This document shows positions 1 through 7,953 of a stretch of DNA of 64,000 nt, in pieces; the stretch's first letter is position 1, and each line of letters starts with the position of its first letter. Below the pieces are notes generated by a model. It did not search any database. It saw only the letters and a list, made by a program, of their open reading frames with translations, and was not told where the DNA came from. Origin of the DNA: Pseudomonas cedrina subsp. cedrina (lineage in GTDB: Bacteria > Pseudomonadota > Gammaproteobacteria > Pseudomonadales > Pseudomonadaceae); assembly GCF_001983175.1 (NCBI RefSeq), contig NZ_MNPW01000010.1, forward strand, positions 202,723-266,722, given 5' to 3'. Both the position numbers and the translations under genes were made by a program.

Positions 1-14
1 CAATCGCTGGCTTC

Positions 15-290
15 TCAGGCAAGGGTGATCCAGTGCTCAGCACGGGCGACCTCCATGAATTGCTCGATGTCATCACCAAGCTCAGGCACGCCGGGGAATT
101 GTTGATCCAGTTCGGCGATGATCGCCGCCACGTCGCGCTCACCGTCGATCAAGCCACCGATCAGCGCTGCGCTGTCGTTGAGCTTGATCATGCCTTCGGG
201 ATAGAGCAACACATGGCCCTTTTGCGCGGGCTCGTACTGGTAGCGATAGCCTGGGCGCCAGGTCGGTTTTCTGCTGCGATCAAAACTCAT
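15..290 (-). CDS. pqqD: PqqD, PQQ biosynthesis peptide chaperone
   Basis: Small protein of 91 residues, the usual length for PqqD. PqqD binds the PqqA precursor peptide and presents it to the radical-SAM enzyme PqqE, which cross-links Glu and Tyr in the first committed step of pyrroloquinoline quinone synthesis in the cytoplasm. The RPGYRYQYEPAQ start, the LLYPEGMIKLN strand and the following IGGLIDG/AAIIAELDQQF helices are typical of the family. Its start codon overlaps the pqqC stop by 4 nt (ATGA), so the two are translationally coupled. pqqE would follow immediately, but only 14 nt remain before the window edge and I do not call it. Confidence 0.95.
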   Translation of the reverse strand: MSFDRSRKPTWRPGYRYQYEPAQKGHVLLYPEGMIKLNDSAALIGGLIDGERDVAAIIAELDQQFPGVPELGDDIEQFMEVARAEHWITLA

Positions 291-1039
291 AGAGGGATCC
301 CTTTATGCCACACCCGTTGCTCGGTCACGCTGTGATACGGCGGGCGTTTGAGTTCGTAGGCCATGCTCATGGCATCGAGCATGCTCCACAGGATGTCCAG
401 TTTGAACTGGAGAATTTCCAGCATGCGTTCCTGGCCTTCGTGGGTGGTGTAGTGCTGCAGGGTGATCGCCAAGCCGTGTTCTACGTCGCGACGGGCCTGG
501 CCCAGGCGGGTGCGGAAGTATTCATAACCGGCCGGGTCGATCCAGGGGTAATGCTGCGGCCAGCTGTCGAGGCGCGACTGGTGGATCTGCGGCGCGAACA
601 GTTCGGTCAGCGAACTGCTGGCCGCTTCCTGCCAACTGGCGCGACGGGCGAAGTTGACGTAGGCATCCACCGCAAATCGCACACCGGGCAATACCAACTC
701 CTGGGAGCGCAGTTGGTCCGGGTCGAGGCCGACAGCCTGGCCCAGGCGCAGCCAGGCTTCAATGCCGCCGTCTTCACCGGGAGCGCCGTCATGGTCGAGC
801 AGGCGCTGGATCCACTCGCGACGGATCTCACGGTCCGGGCAGTTGGCCAGGATTGCGGCGTCTTTCAGCGGAATATTCACCTGATAGTAAAAGCGGTTGG
901 CGACCCAGCCCTGGATCTGCTCGCGGGTCGCACGGCCTTCATACATCGCCACATGGTACGGGTGATGAATATGGTAGAAGGCGCCCTTGGCCCGCAGGGC
1001 TGCTTCGAATTCAACGGTGGTCAACGGCGTGTCAGTCAT
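287..1039 (-). CDS. pqqC: PqqC, pyrroloquinoline-quinone synthase
   Basis: Oxidase of 250 residues, full length for PqqC, which performs the last step of PQQ synthesis: ring closure and eight-electron oxidation of AHQQ using O2 without a metal or cofactor. Active-site residues known from the Klebsiella enzyme are in place with a one-residue offset: His83 (LLDHDGAPGED), His153 (QIHQSR), Tyr174 and Arg178 (GYEYFRTR). The fold is an all-helical TenA/haem-oxygenase-like bundle. It lies 11 nt after pqqB and overlaps pqqD by 4 nt in the pqqABCD operon. Confidence 0.97.
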   Translation of the reverse strand: MTDTPLTTVEFEAALRAKGAFYHIHHPYHVAMYEGRATREQIQGWVANRFYYQVNIPLKDAAILANCPDREIRREWIQRLLDHDGAPGEDGGIEAWLRLGQAVGLDPDQLRSQELVLPGVRFAVDAYVNFARRASWQEAASSSLTELFAPQIHQSRLDSWPQHYPWIDPAGYEYFRTRLGQARRDVEHGLAITLQHYTTHEGQERMLEILQFKLDILWSMLDAMSMAYELKRPPYHSVTEQRVWHKGIPL

Positions 1040-1050
1040 TTCGGTCGCTC

Positions 1051-1962
1051 CTACAATTCAATGCTCATGCCGTCGTAAGCCACTTCTACATTGCGCCGCG
1101 CCAGCTCCGCTCGCTCGGGGGAATCTTCATCGAGGATAGGGTTGGTGTTGTTGATGTGGATAAGTACCTTGCGCTGGCGGGGCAATTGCTCAAGCACTTC
1201 AAGCATGCCGCCGGGGCCGTTCTGTGCCAGGTGCCCCATTTCGCGGCCGGTACGGGTGCCGACGCCGCGGCGTTGCATTTCATCGTCATCCCACATCGTG
1301 CCGTCCACCAGCAGGCAGTCGCTGCCGGCCATGATGTCCAGCAACGGCGCGTCGACCTTGCCCAGGCCTGGGGCGTAGAACAATGTGCCGCCGGTGCGCA
1401 GGTCTTCGACGATCAGGCCGATGTTATCGCCCGGGTGCGGGTCGAAGCGGTGCGGCGAGTAGGGGGGCGCAGCGCTGCGCAATGGCAGAGGCGTGAAACG
1501 CAGGTTGGGGCACGCCGGGATGGTAAAGCTGGCGTCCAATTCGATACGGTTCCAGGCCAGGCCGCCATTCCAGTGGGTGAGCATGCTGAACAGCGGGAAG
1601 CCGGTGCTCAGGTCTTCATGGACCATGTCGGTGCACCACACTTGGTGCGGGCAACCTTCGCGCAGGCTCAACAGGCCGGTGGTGTGGTCGATCTGGCTGT
1701 CCATCAGGATGATCGCGCTGATGCCGGTGTCACGCAAGGCACGGCCAGGTTGCATCGGGGCGAAACCCTGAAGCTGCGCGCGGATATCCGGCGAGGCATT
1801 GCACAGCACCCAGTTCACGCCATCGTCGGAGATCGCGATGGACGATTGGGTACGCGCCTGGGCCCGCAGGCTGCCATCTCGGAAACCCGCGCAGTTCACG
1901 CAGTTGCAGTTCCACTGCGGGAAACCACCGCCGGCGGCGGAACCTAGAATCTGGACAAACAT
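1051..1962 (-). CDS. pqqB: PqqB, PQQ biosynthesis metallo-beta-lactamase-fold protein
   Basis: Protein of 303 residues with the metallo-beta-lactamase fold. It carries the PqqB-specific N-terminal zinc knuckle C19-x-C21-x2-C24 (WNCNCVNC) and the divergent metal motif SQIDHTTGLL near residues 89-98 in place of a canonical HxHxDH. PqqB is thought to hydroxylate a tyrosine-derived ring of the cross-linked Glu-Tyr intermediate, and has also been discussed as a PQQ carrier. It follows pqqA after a short spacer that contains a terminator-like hairpin, which should reduce pqqBCD expression relative to pqqA. Confidence 0.96.
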   Translation of the reverse strand: MFVQILGSAAGGGFPQWNCNCVNCAGFRDGSLRAQARTQSSIAISDDGVNWVLCNASPDIRAQLQGFAPMQPGRALRDTGISAIILMDSQIDHTTGLLSLREGCPHQVWCTDMVHEDLSTGFPLFSMLTHWNGGLAWNRIELDASFTIPACPNLRFTPLPLRSAAPPYSPHRFDPHPGDNIGLIVEDLRTGGTLFYAPGLGKVDAPLLDIMAGSDCLLVDGTMWDDDEMQRRGVGTRTGREMGHLAQNGPGGMLEVLEQLPRQRKVLIHINNTNPILDEDSPERAELARRNVEVAYDGMSIEL

Positions 1963-1987
1963 GGTCGCTCCATCAAGCTCAAAACAA

Positions 1988-2013
1988 AAACGCCCCGGGC
2001 GAACCGAGGCGTT
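1988..2013 (-). terminator. Attenuator-like hairpin between pqqA and pqqB
   Basis: On the minus strand an AACGCCTCGG arm, a TTCG loop and a CCGGGGCGTT arm pair with one G-U, followed by TTTTGTTTT. It sits 15 nt after the pqqA stop and before pqqB. The structure is that of an intrinsic terminator. By position it would let pqqA (substrate peptide, needed in excess) be transcribed more than pqqBCD. Partial readthrough is inferred, not shown. Confidence 0.75.
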
Positions 2014-2028
2014 GTATTACCCAGCGGA

Positions 2029-2103
2029 TTAACGGCTGGCGAAGTACATGGTGACTTCGAAACCGATGCGCAGATCAGTGTAAGCAGGTTTGGACCAGGT
2101 CAT
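2029..2103 (-). CDS. pqqA: PqqA, PQQ precursor peptide
   Basis: Open frame of 24 codons plus stop reading MTWSKPAYTDLRIGFEVTMY and ending FASR. It contains the invariant core E-V-T-M-Y in which Glu and Tyr are cross-linked by PqqE to become the PQQ skeleton. A good Shine-Dalgarno (TAGGAG) precedes the ATG by 7 nt. The gene is too short for usual ORF cut-offs, but it is unambiguous by motif and by its place between pqqF and pqqB. The 159 nt upstream, to the pqqF stop, must hold its promoter; I found no convincing sigma-70 pair there. Confidence 0.97.
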   Translation of the reverse strand: MTWSKPAYTDLRIGFEVTMYFASR

Positions 2104-2262
2104 ATTCTTACTCCTACGAAGGGATGGGACGTTTACTACCAAGTAATACATATAGTCCACCTCCAGTCGGAGATGTTCAGATGTGTGCGTGGGAATGTTA
2201 CGCAATTCTTTTCAAGTTAGCGCTGTCTCGGTGGAAAAAGCCTATTGCAGAGGCGGCAATGA

Positions 2263-4617
2263 TCAATCAGCTGCTTGCCAGGCAACCGAGACTCGAGGGC
2301 CGTTGGCCACGCAGCGCCAGCCGCCTGCAGCGTCCTTCAATTGCCCGACGGCAACCTGCAGTGCCGCCCGTGAACAGGTTTGGATCACGGATTGAAGATC
2401 AGCCAGATAACCCGACGGATGGCCTGCCAGATGGGCGTGCCACAGCAATTCAGCGGCTTGGGCGTTGGGCAGGGTTTGTACTGAGAACTGCTGCGCCAAG
2501 GCCAGGTTGCCCAGGTCGTCGCTGTTCTCGATCATCCTCGGCAGTTGTTTCAGGAAATTTTGCAGCTGATCAGCAATTCCTTCCAGGGACACGCTGGGGG
2601 ATTGCACGCCGAATAGCAGGCCGGTCTGGCCGTTTATCTGTCGGATGCCGCTGAATACTGCGTAGCCGATTTGCAGTTCTACCCGCAGGCGCTGGTAGAA
2701 CGGTGCCTGAAGCAGATGGCCGAGCAATCGCCATGCCGCTTCATCCGTCAGGGACCGGCTTGGCGTTGGGCAAAACAGCAGCAATGCGGCTTCGTCAGAG
2801 TCGGTTTTCACCTCATGCCATACGCGTTCGCCGCTGAGGGCAGGCAATGTGTGATCCAGCTTCGCGGGCTGTCCAGGCAAACGGGTCGCGGCTGTTTTGA
2901 CCGCAGCTTCATATGCGGGCGGAAAACCCACCCCCAAGCCTTGCCAGTGGGCGGTGGCCCACGAAACGGGTTGGGGGTCGACGGTGCTGCAGCAAGCGGG
3001 CAGCACCTTGAGCAATGCTCGGATGGCGATCATGGCGGAATCGGTGGATTGAACCTCTTGCGGTTGGTTCAGGCGTTGCGCCAAGGCGTCCAGCACGGCA
3101 GGCATGGGCTCCTGCAGCCCAATCATCTTCACCAGCGAGTCTTTACCCAAGCTTTCGAACGACAACTCTACGCCGGCCTGACGGGCATTTTCGCGCAGCG
3201 ACTGCACTGCTGTTTCAAGGCCGGAAGGGGCCAAGCGCCATTGCAGGTACAGCGCCGCTTCATCACTGTCGTGCGCCAATGCCTGGCTGAAAGTCAGCGC
3301 TGATACCTCTCTGCGCCCCCGCGAGCGATCCTGGGCAAACGTGCGCAAGCCTCGATGGGCGCTGGTCTGGCCACGAATCAGGCCGGCGCGCTCTTCCCTG
3401 GTTGGTGGGCGTAGGAACGGGTTGTTCGGCGGCAGTTGCCAGCCGTGCTCGGAGGGCGGCAGGTGCAGCGAGACCAGCAGGGCCTTGAGGGCGACGACAT
3501 CCTGTTCCGAAAGGTCTTGGCTGTCGTTTCTGGCCAACGCCAGGGCGCCCTGAATCTGTTGTTGGCGAGCGGCCAGCAGCGCGAACTCTTCACGCAGTGA
3601 CGTCCAATCGCTGTGCGCGAAAAAACTCAACCAGTCGTGCAACAACGCCTCGATCTGTGTGGCCGTCTCATTTTGGGTACTGAGCGTAAAGTCGATATCG
3701 ACCACCGCTTGCCCGGCGAAGTGGTAAAGCACTGACGCCTGCAAGGCATTCGCCAGATGCCGCGCTTTCAATTCAGCCAGCAACCCGCCGGGTGCCGAGG
3801 CGTTAAGCCAGGCGCAGAGGAAATCCAGCGCTTCACGGGGCACATCGCACGTGATGACGTGGTGCAGGTGGTTGTGGGCGATGTGCTGATAGCTGCGCGC
3901 GTGCCCCTGCATCAATGCCGCAGGCGCGGATTGTGGGCGTAGAGGCCCCGAGGTCAATTGTTCGCTGAACTGCTGCGCCAGGTTTTGCAGTGCTTGCAGC
4001 GACTGCGGACCGGCCAGGCTCAACGTCATCTGCCCGCTCTGGTAGAAATGCGCGTGGAAGTCGCGCAATGCTTGCTGAAATGCCTCACGCTCCACCGGCA
4101 GGCTGTCACGGTTGCCGGCATGAAAGCCTCGCAGCGGATGGTCCGCCGCCAGGCCCTGCAGCAACGCGACCTGCTGCTGCGCCTTGGCGTCCTGGGACCA
4201 GGCGACAAATTCCGCATGCAACACTTCGCGCTCGCGCAGTTGGTCTTCCAGCGCCAGCCGCGGAAGGGTCAGCATGTCCGCCAGACGCTCCAGCCCACCG
4301 GTAAACGTTGCAGCTGGCAGCTCGAAGAAGAACTCCGTGGTGCGCTCACGGGTGCTGGCATTGACCTGGCCTCCATGACGTTGCACGTAGGCCATCAACC
4401 CTTCATCAGCGGGAAAACGCTCGGTACCGAGAAACAACAAGTGTTCCAGGAAATGCGCCAGTCCCGGCCATGCCAATGGCACGTCATGGCTGCCGGCATC
4501 CACCCGTAGGACGGCGGCGCAACGCTTCAAGCGCGGTGCATGACGCAAGGAAACCCGCAAGCCATTGGCCAGGGTCAGATGGAGAGGATGAAGGTGGGCC
4601 GGCGCAGGCATGGGCAC
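2263..4617 (-). CDS. pqqF: PqqF, M16 family metallopeptidase of PQQ biosynthesis
   Basis: Zinc peptidase of 784 residues related to insulinase/pitrilysin. The inverted zinc motif HFLEH lies at residues 55-59, with the downstream glutamate region at about 115-136. The active N-terminal M16 domain is followed by inactive repeat domains to the C terminus. PqqF, with PqqG/PqqM in some species, is implicated in cutting the cross-linked Glu-Tyr dipeptide out of PqqA. In this clade pqqF precedes pqqA, as seen here, with a 159-nt gap that suggests pqqA has its own promoter. No signal peptide is visible, so a cytoplasmic location is likely. Confidence 0.93.
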   Translation of the reverse strand: MPMPAPAHLHPLHLTLANGLRVSLRHAPRLKRCAAVLRVDAGSHDVPLAWPGLAHFLEHLLFLGTERFPADEGLMAYVQRHGGQVNASTRERTTEFFFELPAATFTGGLERLADMLTLPRLALEDQLREREVLHAEFVAWSQDAKAQQQVALLQGLAADHPLRGFHAGNRDSLPVEREAFQQALRDFHAHFYQSGQMTLSLAGPQSLQALQNLAQQFSEQLTSGPLRPQSAPAALMQGHARSYQHIAHNHLHHVITCDVPREALDFLCAWLNASAPGGLLAELKARHLANALQASVLYHFAGQAVVDIDFTLSTQNETATQIEALLHDWLSFFAHSDWTSLREEFALLAARQQQIQGALALARNDSQDLSEQDVVALKALLVSLHLPPSEHGWQLPPNNPFLRPPTREERAGLIRGQTSAHRGLRTFAQDRSRGRREVSALTFSQALAHDSDEAALYLQWRLAPSGLETAVQSLRENARQAGVELSFESLGKDSLVKMIGLQEPMPAVLDALAQRLNQPQEVQSTDSAMIAIRALLKVLPACCSTVDPQPVSWATAHWQGLGVGFPPAYEAAVKTAATRLPGQPAKLDHTLPALSGERVWHEVKTDSDEAALLLFCPTPSRSLTDEAAWRLLGHLLQAPFYQRLRVELQIGYAVFSGIRQINGQTGLLFGVQSPSVSLEGIADQLQNFLKQLPRMIENSDDLGNLALAQQFSVQTLPNAQAAELLWHAHLAGHPSGYLADLQSVIQTCSRAALQVAVGQLKDAAGGWRCVANGPRVSVAWQAAD

Positions 4618-4647
4618 TTCCGAAGCGTATGAAATGCCTATGCTAAC

Positions 4648-4668
4648 AAACCCTTCGAGTCAGGGTTT
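4648..4668 (-). terminator. Hairpin at the end of davA
   Basis: The arms AAACCCT and AGGGTTT enclose 7 nt and overlap the davA stop codon; the minus-strand 3' side continues TTTGTTAG. It is a plausible weak intrinsic terminator separating davBA from pqqF 31 nt downstream. The short U-rich tail keeps confidence moderate. Confidence 0.5.
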
Positions 4669-5454
4669 GAGCAGCGCACCATACAGCTCGGGGCGCCGGT
4701 CTTGCAGGTAGTGGTTGGCGGCGCGCGCATCGAGGATCGATTGTCGCTCCAGCGTGCCGACGATCAGGGCTTCATCCAGGCCGGCCTGAGCGATGCGCTG
4801 GCCATTCGGTGCGGCGATGCTGCTTTGCCCGCAATACTGGATCTCGCCTTCGTGCCCGCAGTAATTGGCATAGGCCACATAGCACTGGTTTTCAAAGGCC
4901 CGTGCGCGCACGGTGACATCGGCGACAAAGTCGAACGGCACCATATTGGCGGTGGGCACCAGGATCAGTTCGGCGCCGGCCAGGGCCAGGCGCCGAGTGT
5001 TTTCCGGGAACTCCAAGTCGTAGCAGATCAGGAAACCCAGCGTCCAACCGTTGAGTTGCACCAGCGCGAAATCATCTTCGCCGGCACTGAACATCGAGCG
5101 GTCCAAATCTCCGAACAGGTGCGTCTTGCGGTAGTTGCGCAGGCGTTGGCCGTGGGCGTCGATCAACTGCACGGCGTTGTAGATCTGGCCGTCTTCGGCC
5201 CGTTCCGGGTAACCGTACAGGATCGCCAGCCCGGCGCTTTTGGCCAGTTCGGCGATCGCCTGTGCCGACGCCCCGTCCTGCGCCTCGGCCAGGGCTCCCA
5301 CGGCCTCGGCGCCGATGTTATAGCCGCTGAGAAACATCTCCGGCAGCACCAGCACATCGGCGTCGGACGCCTCATGCGCCAACTGATGCAGGCGCTTGAG
5401 GTTGGCGGCCACATCCAGCGGCAGGGGCGGGCATTGGTAGAGGGCGACACGCAT
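4660..5454 (-). CDS. davA: DavA, 5-aminovaleramide amidase (nitrilase superfamily)
   Basis: Carbon-nitrogen hydrolase of 264 residues with the Glu-Lys-Cys triad visible: E39 (LPEM), K110 (NYRKTHLFG) and C144 (FLICYDLEFP). In the 5-aminovalerate route of L-lysine degradation DavA hydrolyses 5-aminovaleramide to 5-aminovalerate and ammonia. The assignment rests on length, close resemblance to Pseudomonas DavA as I recall it, and position 11 nt after davB on the same strand. An AAGGAG ribosome site precedes the ATG. A generic omega-amidase is the only realistic alternative, and the pairing with davB argues against it. Confidence 0.92.
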   Translation of the reverse strand: MRVALYQCPPLPLDVAANLKRLHQLAHEASDADVLVLPEMFLSGYNIGAEAVGALAEAQDGASAQAIAELAKSAGLAILYGYPERAEDGQIYNAVQLIDAHGQRLRNYRKTHLFGDLDRSMFSAGEDDFALVQLNGWTLGFLICYDLEFPENTRRLALAGAELILVPTANMVPFDFVADVTVRARAFENQCYVAYANYCGHEGEIQYCGQSSIAAPNGQRIAQAGLDEALIVGTLERQSILDARAANHYLQDRRPELYGALLKP

Positions 5455-5465
5455 GGCTTGGCTCC

Positions 5466-7184
5466 TTACTCAGGCAGGGCAATCGGCCCGATTTCATCGA
5501 ATACATCGCCCGGCCCCGGGTTCTCGGGGTGAGTGCTGCCGCCGAAGTGATTCATGATGCCCCACACCGCATTCAGTGAGGTTTGCACCGCGCCTTCGAC
5601 CCATGCAGGCGTCCAGGAGACGTCGTCACCGGCGATAAAAATCCCACGCTGTTCGGCGGGCATGTCCTTCTGCATGAAGTGCGCATACATACGCTGGTTG
5701 TAGCGATAGTGACCGGGCAGGGCGCCCTTGAAGGCCCCGAGGAAATGCGGGTCGGCTTCCCACGACACCGTGATCGGGTCGCCGATGATGCGCGTCTTGA
5801 TATCGACTTTCGGGTAGATCTTGTTCAGTGCATCGAGGGCCAGCTTCACGCGTTTATCGATGGGCTGCGGCAGCATTTTCAGCGCGTCGCTCATCCAGGA
5901 GTACGACAGGCAGATCACGCCTGGCCTGTCGTCACCGTTGTCGAACTTGCCGTTTTCAAACAGGTACGTGCCACGGGTGAGGCGATCGGTGAGCGTCATG
6001 CTCATCAGGTCGCGCCCGGTTTCCGGGTCTTTGTCTTTCCAGAACGGGCGGTCGACCATCACAAAGGTTTTTGACGATTGCATGTAGCGGGTGCGGTCCA
6101 GGGCCATCCACATCTTTTGCGAGAACAGGGTTTCGTCGCATTCGATCTGGGTGGTCAGCAGCCAGCTCTGGCAGGTGGTCAGCACGGCGGCGTATTCGCG
6201 GGTGTCACCGTAGTTATCGGTGACGGCGAAGCGGCCATCGGCGGCGTGGGCGATGCGTTTCACCCCGGCCCGTGGCGCACCGCAGTGCAGCGAACTGAGG
6301 CTGGTGCCGGCCGGCCAGTGGGCGCAACGCTCCGGTACATGGCGCCAGATACCCATCGGTACCTGGGCGACGCCGCCGACGATCAGGTGCTGGTGATCGT
6401 CGCAGTTGGTCATCACCACGCGAAAGATTTCCAGCATCGAGTTGGGAAAGTCCGAATCCCAGCCACCGGTGCCGAAACCGACTTGGCCGAACACTTCGCG
6501 GTGGTGGAACGACAGCTTCGCAAACGCCTTGGAGGTGGCGACGAAGTCATAGAAGGTGCGGTCGTCCCACAATGGCACCAGCGTGTTCCACAGCGCCTTG
6601 AGGCGCGGCACGTCACGGTCGCGGATGGCTTGCTGGATATCGGCGAACTGCGAGCCGGCTTCCAGCGCATCGGCCCAGGCGTCAGCCACTTCCTGGAATA
6701 GCGCGGGCAAGTCGGAGAGTTTCTGTGCGTAGTGGGTCTGGCCTTCGAGGTCGATCACCGTGCTGCCCGACGCCGGAGTCAGCGGGTTAGGAAACGGTTT
6801 GGTTTCCAGCCCCAGCTTGTCCACGTAGTGATAGAACGCGGTGGACGACACCGGGAAGCGCATGCCGCCCAGTTCGGCGATGATGCCTTCGGCGCCTTCA
6901 AACGCCTGGGAGCGCAGGCGGCCGCCCATTTTCGAGGCTTCATACACCACCGGCTTGAGGCCCAGCTTCATCAGCTCGTAAGCGGCCACCAGGCCCGCGA
7001 TCCCCGCACCGACTATCGCCACTTCCGCGCCATGGTTGGCGGCGGGGATACTGCCCAGGCCGGCCGGGTGCTCGATCCAGTCATCAAAGGCGAACGGGAA
7101 ATCCGGGCCGAAGATGGTGATGGGCTTCTTACCGTCGACCGGGTGGCGATGGGGCTTGGCGAGGGTGCTGGACGGAATGCTCAT
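5466..7184 (-). CDS. davB: DavB, L-lysine 2-monooxygenase (FAD)
   Basis: Flavoprotein of 572 residues of the monoamine oxidase fold. It has an FAD dinucleotide-binding motif VAIVGAGIAGLVAAYEL (GxGxxG at 59-64), the GGRLRS motif after it, and a C-terminal FAD segment FIAGDDVSWTPAWVEGAVQT. The sequence matches the Pseudomonas lysine 2-monooxygenase family, including the GKKPITIFGPDFPFAFDDW entry stretch. It oxidatively decarboxylates L-lysine to 5-aminovaleramide, CO2 and water, feeding DavA. Tryptophan 2-monooxygenases are relatives, but the DavA partner and N-terminal signature favour lysine. The downstream davDT genes are not in the window. Confidence 0.94.
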   Translation of the reverse strand: MSIPSSTLAKPHRHPVDGKKPITIFGPDFPFAFDDWIEHPAGLGSIPAANHGAEVAIVGAGIAGLVAAYELMKLGLKPVVYEASKMGGRLRSQAFEGAEGIIAELGGMRFPVSSTAFYHYVDKLGLETKPFPNPLTPASGSTVIDLEGQTHYAQKLSDLPALFQEVADAWADALEAGSQFADIQQAIRDRDVPRLKALWNTLVPLWDDRTFYDFVATSKAFAKLSFHHREVFGQVGFGTGGWDSDFPNSMLEIFRVVMTNCDDHQHLIVGGVAQVPMGIWRHVPERCAHWPAGTSLSSLHCGAPRAGVKRIAHAADGRFAVTDNYGDTREYAAVLTTCQSWLLTTQIECDETLFSQKMWMALDRTRYMQSSKTFVMVDRPFWKDKDPETGRDLMSMTLTDRLTRGTYLFENGKFDNGDDRPGVICLSYSWMSDALKMLPQPIDKRVKLALDALNKIYPKVDIKTRIIGDPITVSWEADPHFLGAFKGALPGHYRYNQRMYAHFMQKDMPAEQRGIFIAGDDVSWTPAWVEGAVQTSLNAVWGIMNHFGGSTHPENPGPGDVFDEIGPIALPE

Positions 7185-7223
7185 GGCTGACCTTACTGGC
7201 GACTGGGCGGACGTGACCCGCTG

Positions 7224-7229
7224 AGTATA
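7224..7229 (-). promoter_or_regulatory. Possible -10 element of davB
   Basis: TATACT on the minus strand lies 40 nt before the davB start. The -35 at the proper distance is poor (TAAACT), as expected for an activated promoter. Farther upstream, around 7285-7320, the repeats GTCGTCG and CGACGA flank a GTCG-TTA-CGAC dyad that could be a site for the neighbouring Lrp/AsnC protein. This is a reading of sequence pattern only. Confidence 0.3.
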
Positions 7230-7329
7230 GGAAAAGATGGCAGCCAGTTTAGGGAGCGTAGCGTTCGTTATTAAGACGCAATGTGTCGTCGGATTGAGTT
7301 GATTTCAGTCGTAACGACGAGATCGCTGG

Positions 7330-7776
7330 TCAGATTGGTTGTCCGCGATCCAGTTTGTTGCTAAGGATGATCGAAGTGGTGGTTTTTTCCACACCGTCCA
7401 CGCTGCCGATCTGGTCGAGCAATTGATCGAGCTGTTCCGGCGAATCCGTGCGCAGCCAGGCGACGTAATCGAACTCGCCACTGACCGCGCACAACTGCTG
7501 CACTTGCGCCATGGCGCTGAGCCGGCGCAGCACTTCCTTGCCCGAGCGCGCCTGCACAGTGATGCCGACATACGCCTGCAAACCGCCATCTACCACGCGC
7601 TTGCCGAGACGCACGCCATAACCGGTAATGACCTGGGTTTTTTCAAGGCGAGCCAGGCGCGAGGTCACCGTGGTGCGTGCGATGCCTAGCTGCCGAGCGA
7701 GCATGGCCACGCTTTCGCGGGCGTTGAGCTGCAGGGCGGCGATGAGTTGGCGGTCGATTTCGTCTAGGGCGGACAA
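7330..7776 (-). CDS. Lrp/AsnC family transcriptional regulator
   Basis: Regulator of 148 residues: an N-terminal winged helix (SALDEIDRQLIAALQLNARESVAMLARQ, HTH near residues 20-45, RTTVTSRLARLE recognition helix) and a C-terminal RAM ligand-binding domain. I start it at the TTG at 7776 because GGAG sits 6 nt upstream and it gives the family-typical length. The upstream ATG at 7833 lies inside the tRNA terminator hairpin and is unlikely. It is encoded just upstream of davB on the same strand, so control of lysine catabolism is a reasonable inference. The effector is unknown. Confidence 0.88.
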   Translation of the reverse strand: MSALDEIDRQLIAALQLNARESVAMLARQLGIARTTVTSRLARLEKTQVITGYGVRLGKRVVDGGLQAYVGITVQARSGKEVLRRLSAMAQVQQLCAVSGEFDYVAWLRTDSPEQLDQLLDQIGSVDGVEKTTTSIILSNKLDRGQPI

Positions 7777-7832
7777 GGCGGGCTCCGGTGTTGGCGGTGA
7801 TAGGGAGCATGTTACAGACTTCCAGACACACA

Positions 7833-7855
7833 AAAGCCGCGCAATGCGCGGCTTT
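7833..7855 (-). terminator. Terminator of the CAT-anticodon tRNA
   Basis: A perfect 10-bp stem AAAGCCGCGC / GCGCGGCTTT with a 3-nt loop begins 7 nt after the tRNA 3' CCA and is followed on the minus strand by TTGTGTG. It separates the tRNA transcript from the AsnC-family gene. Confidence 0.85.
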
Positions 7856-7861
7856 CTTGTT

Positions 7862-7938
<77 letters not shown>

Positions 7939-7953
7939 TTAACAGGTCGCGGA

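Noticed and set aside
1..14. Start of pqqE
   Set aside because: Only 14 nt follow the pqqD stop; no start codon can be assigned within the window.
7777..7833. Upstream ATG start for the AsnC-family gene
   Set aside because: The ATG lies within the tRNA terminator stem and adds 19 residues that do not fit the family; the TTG at 7776 has a proper GGAG.
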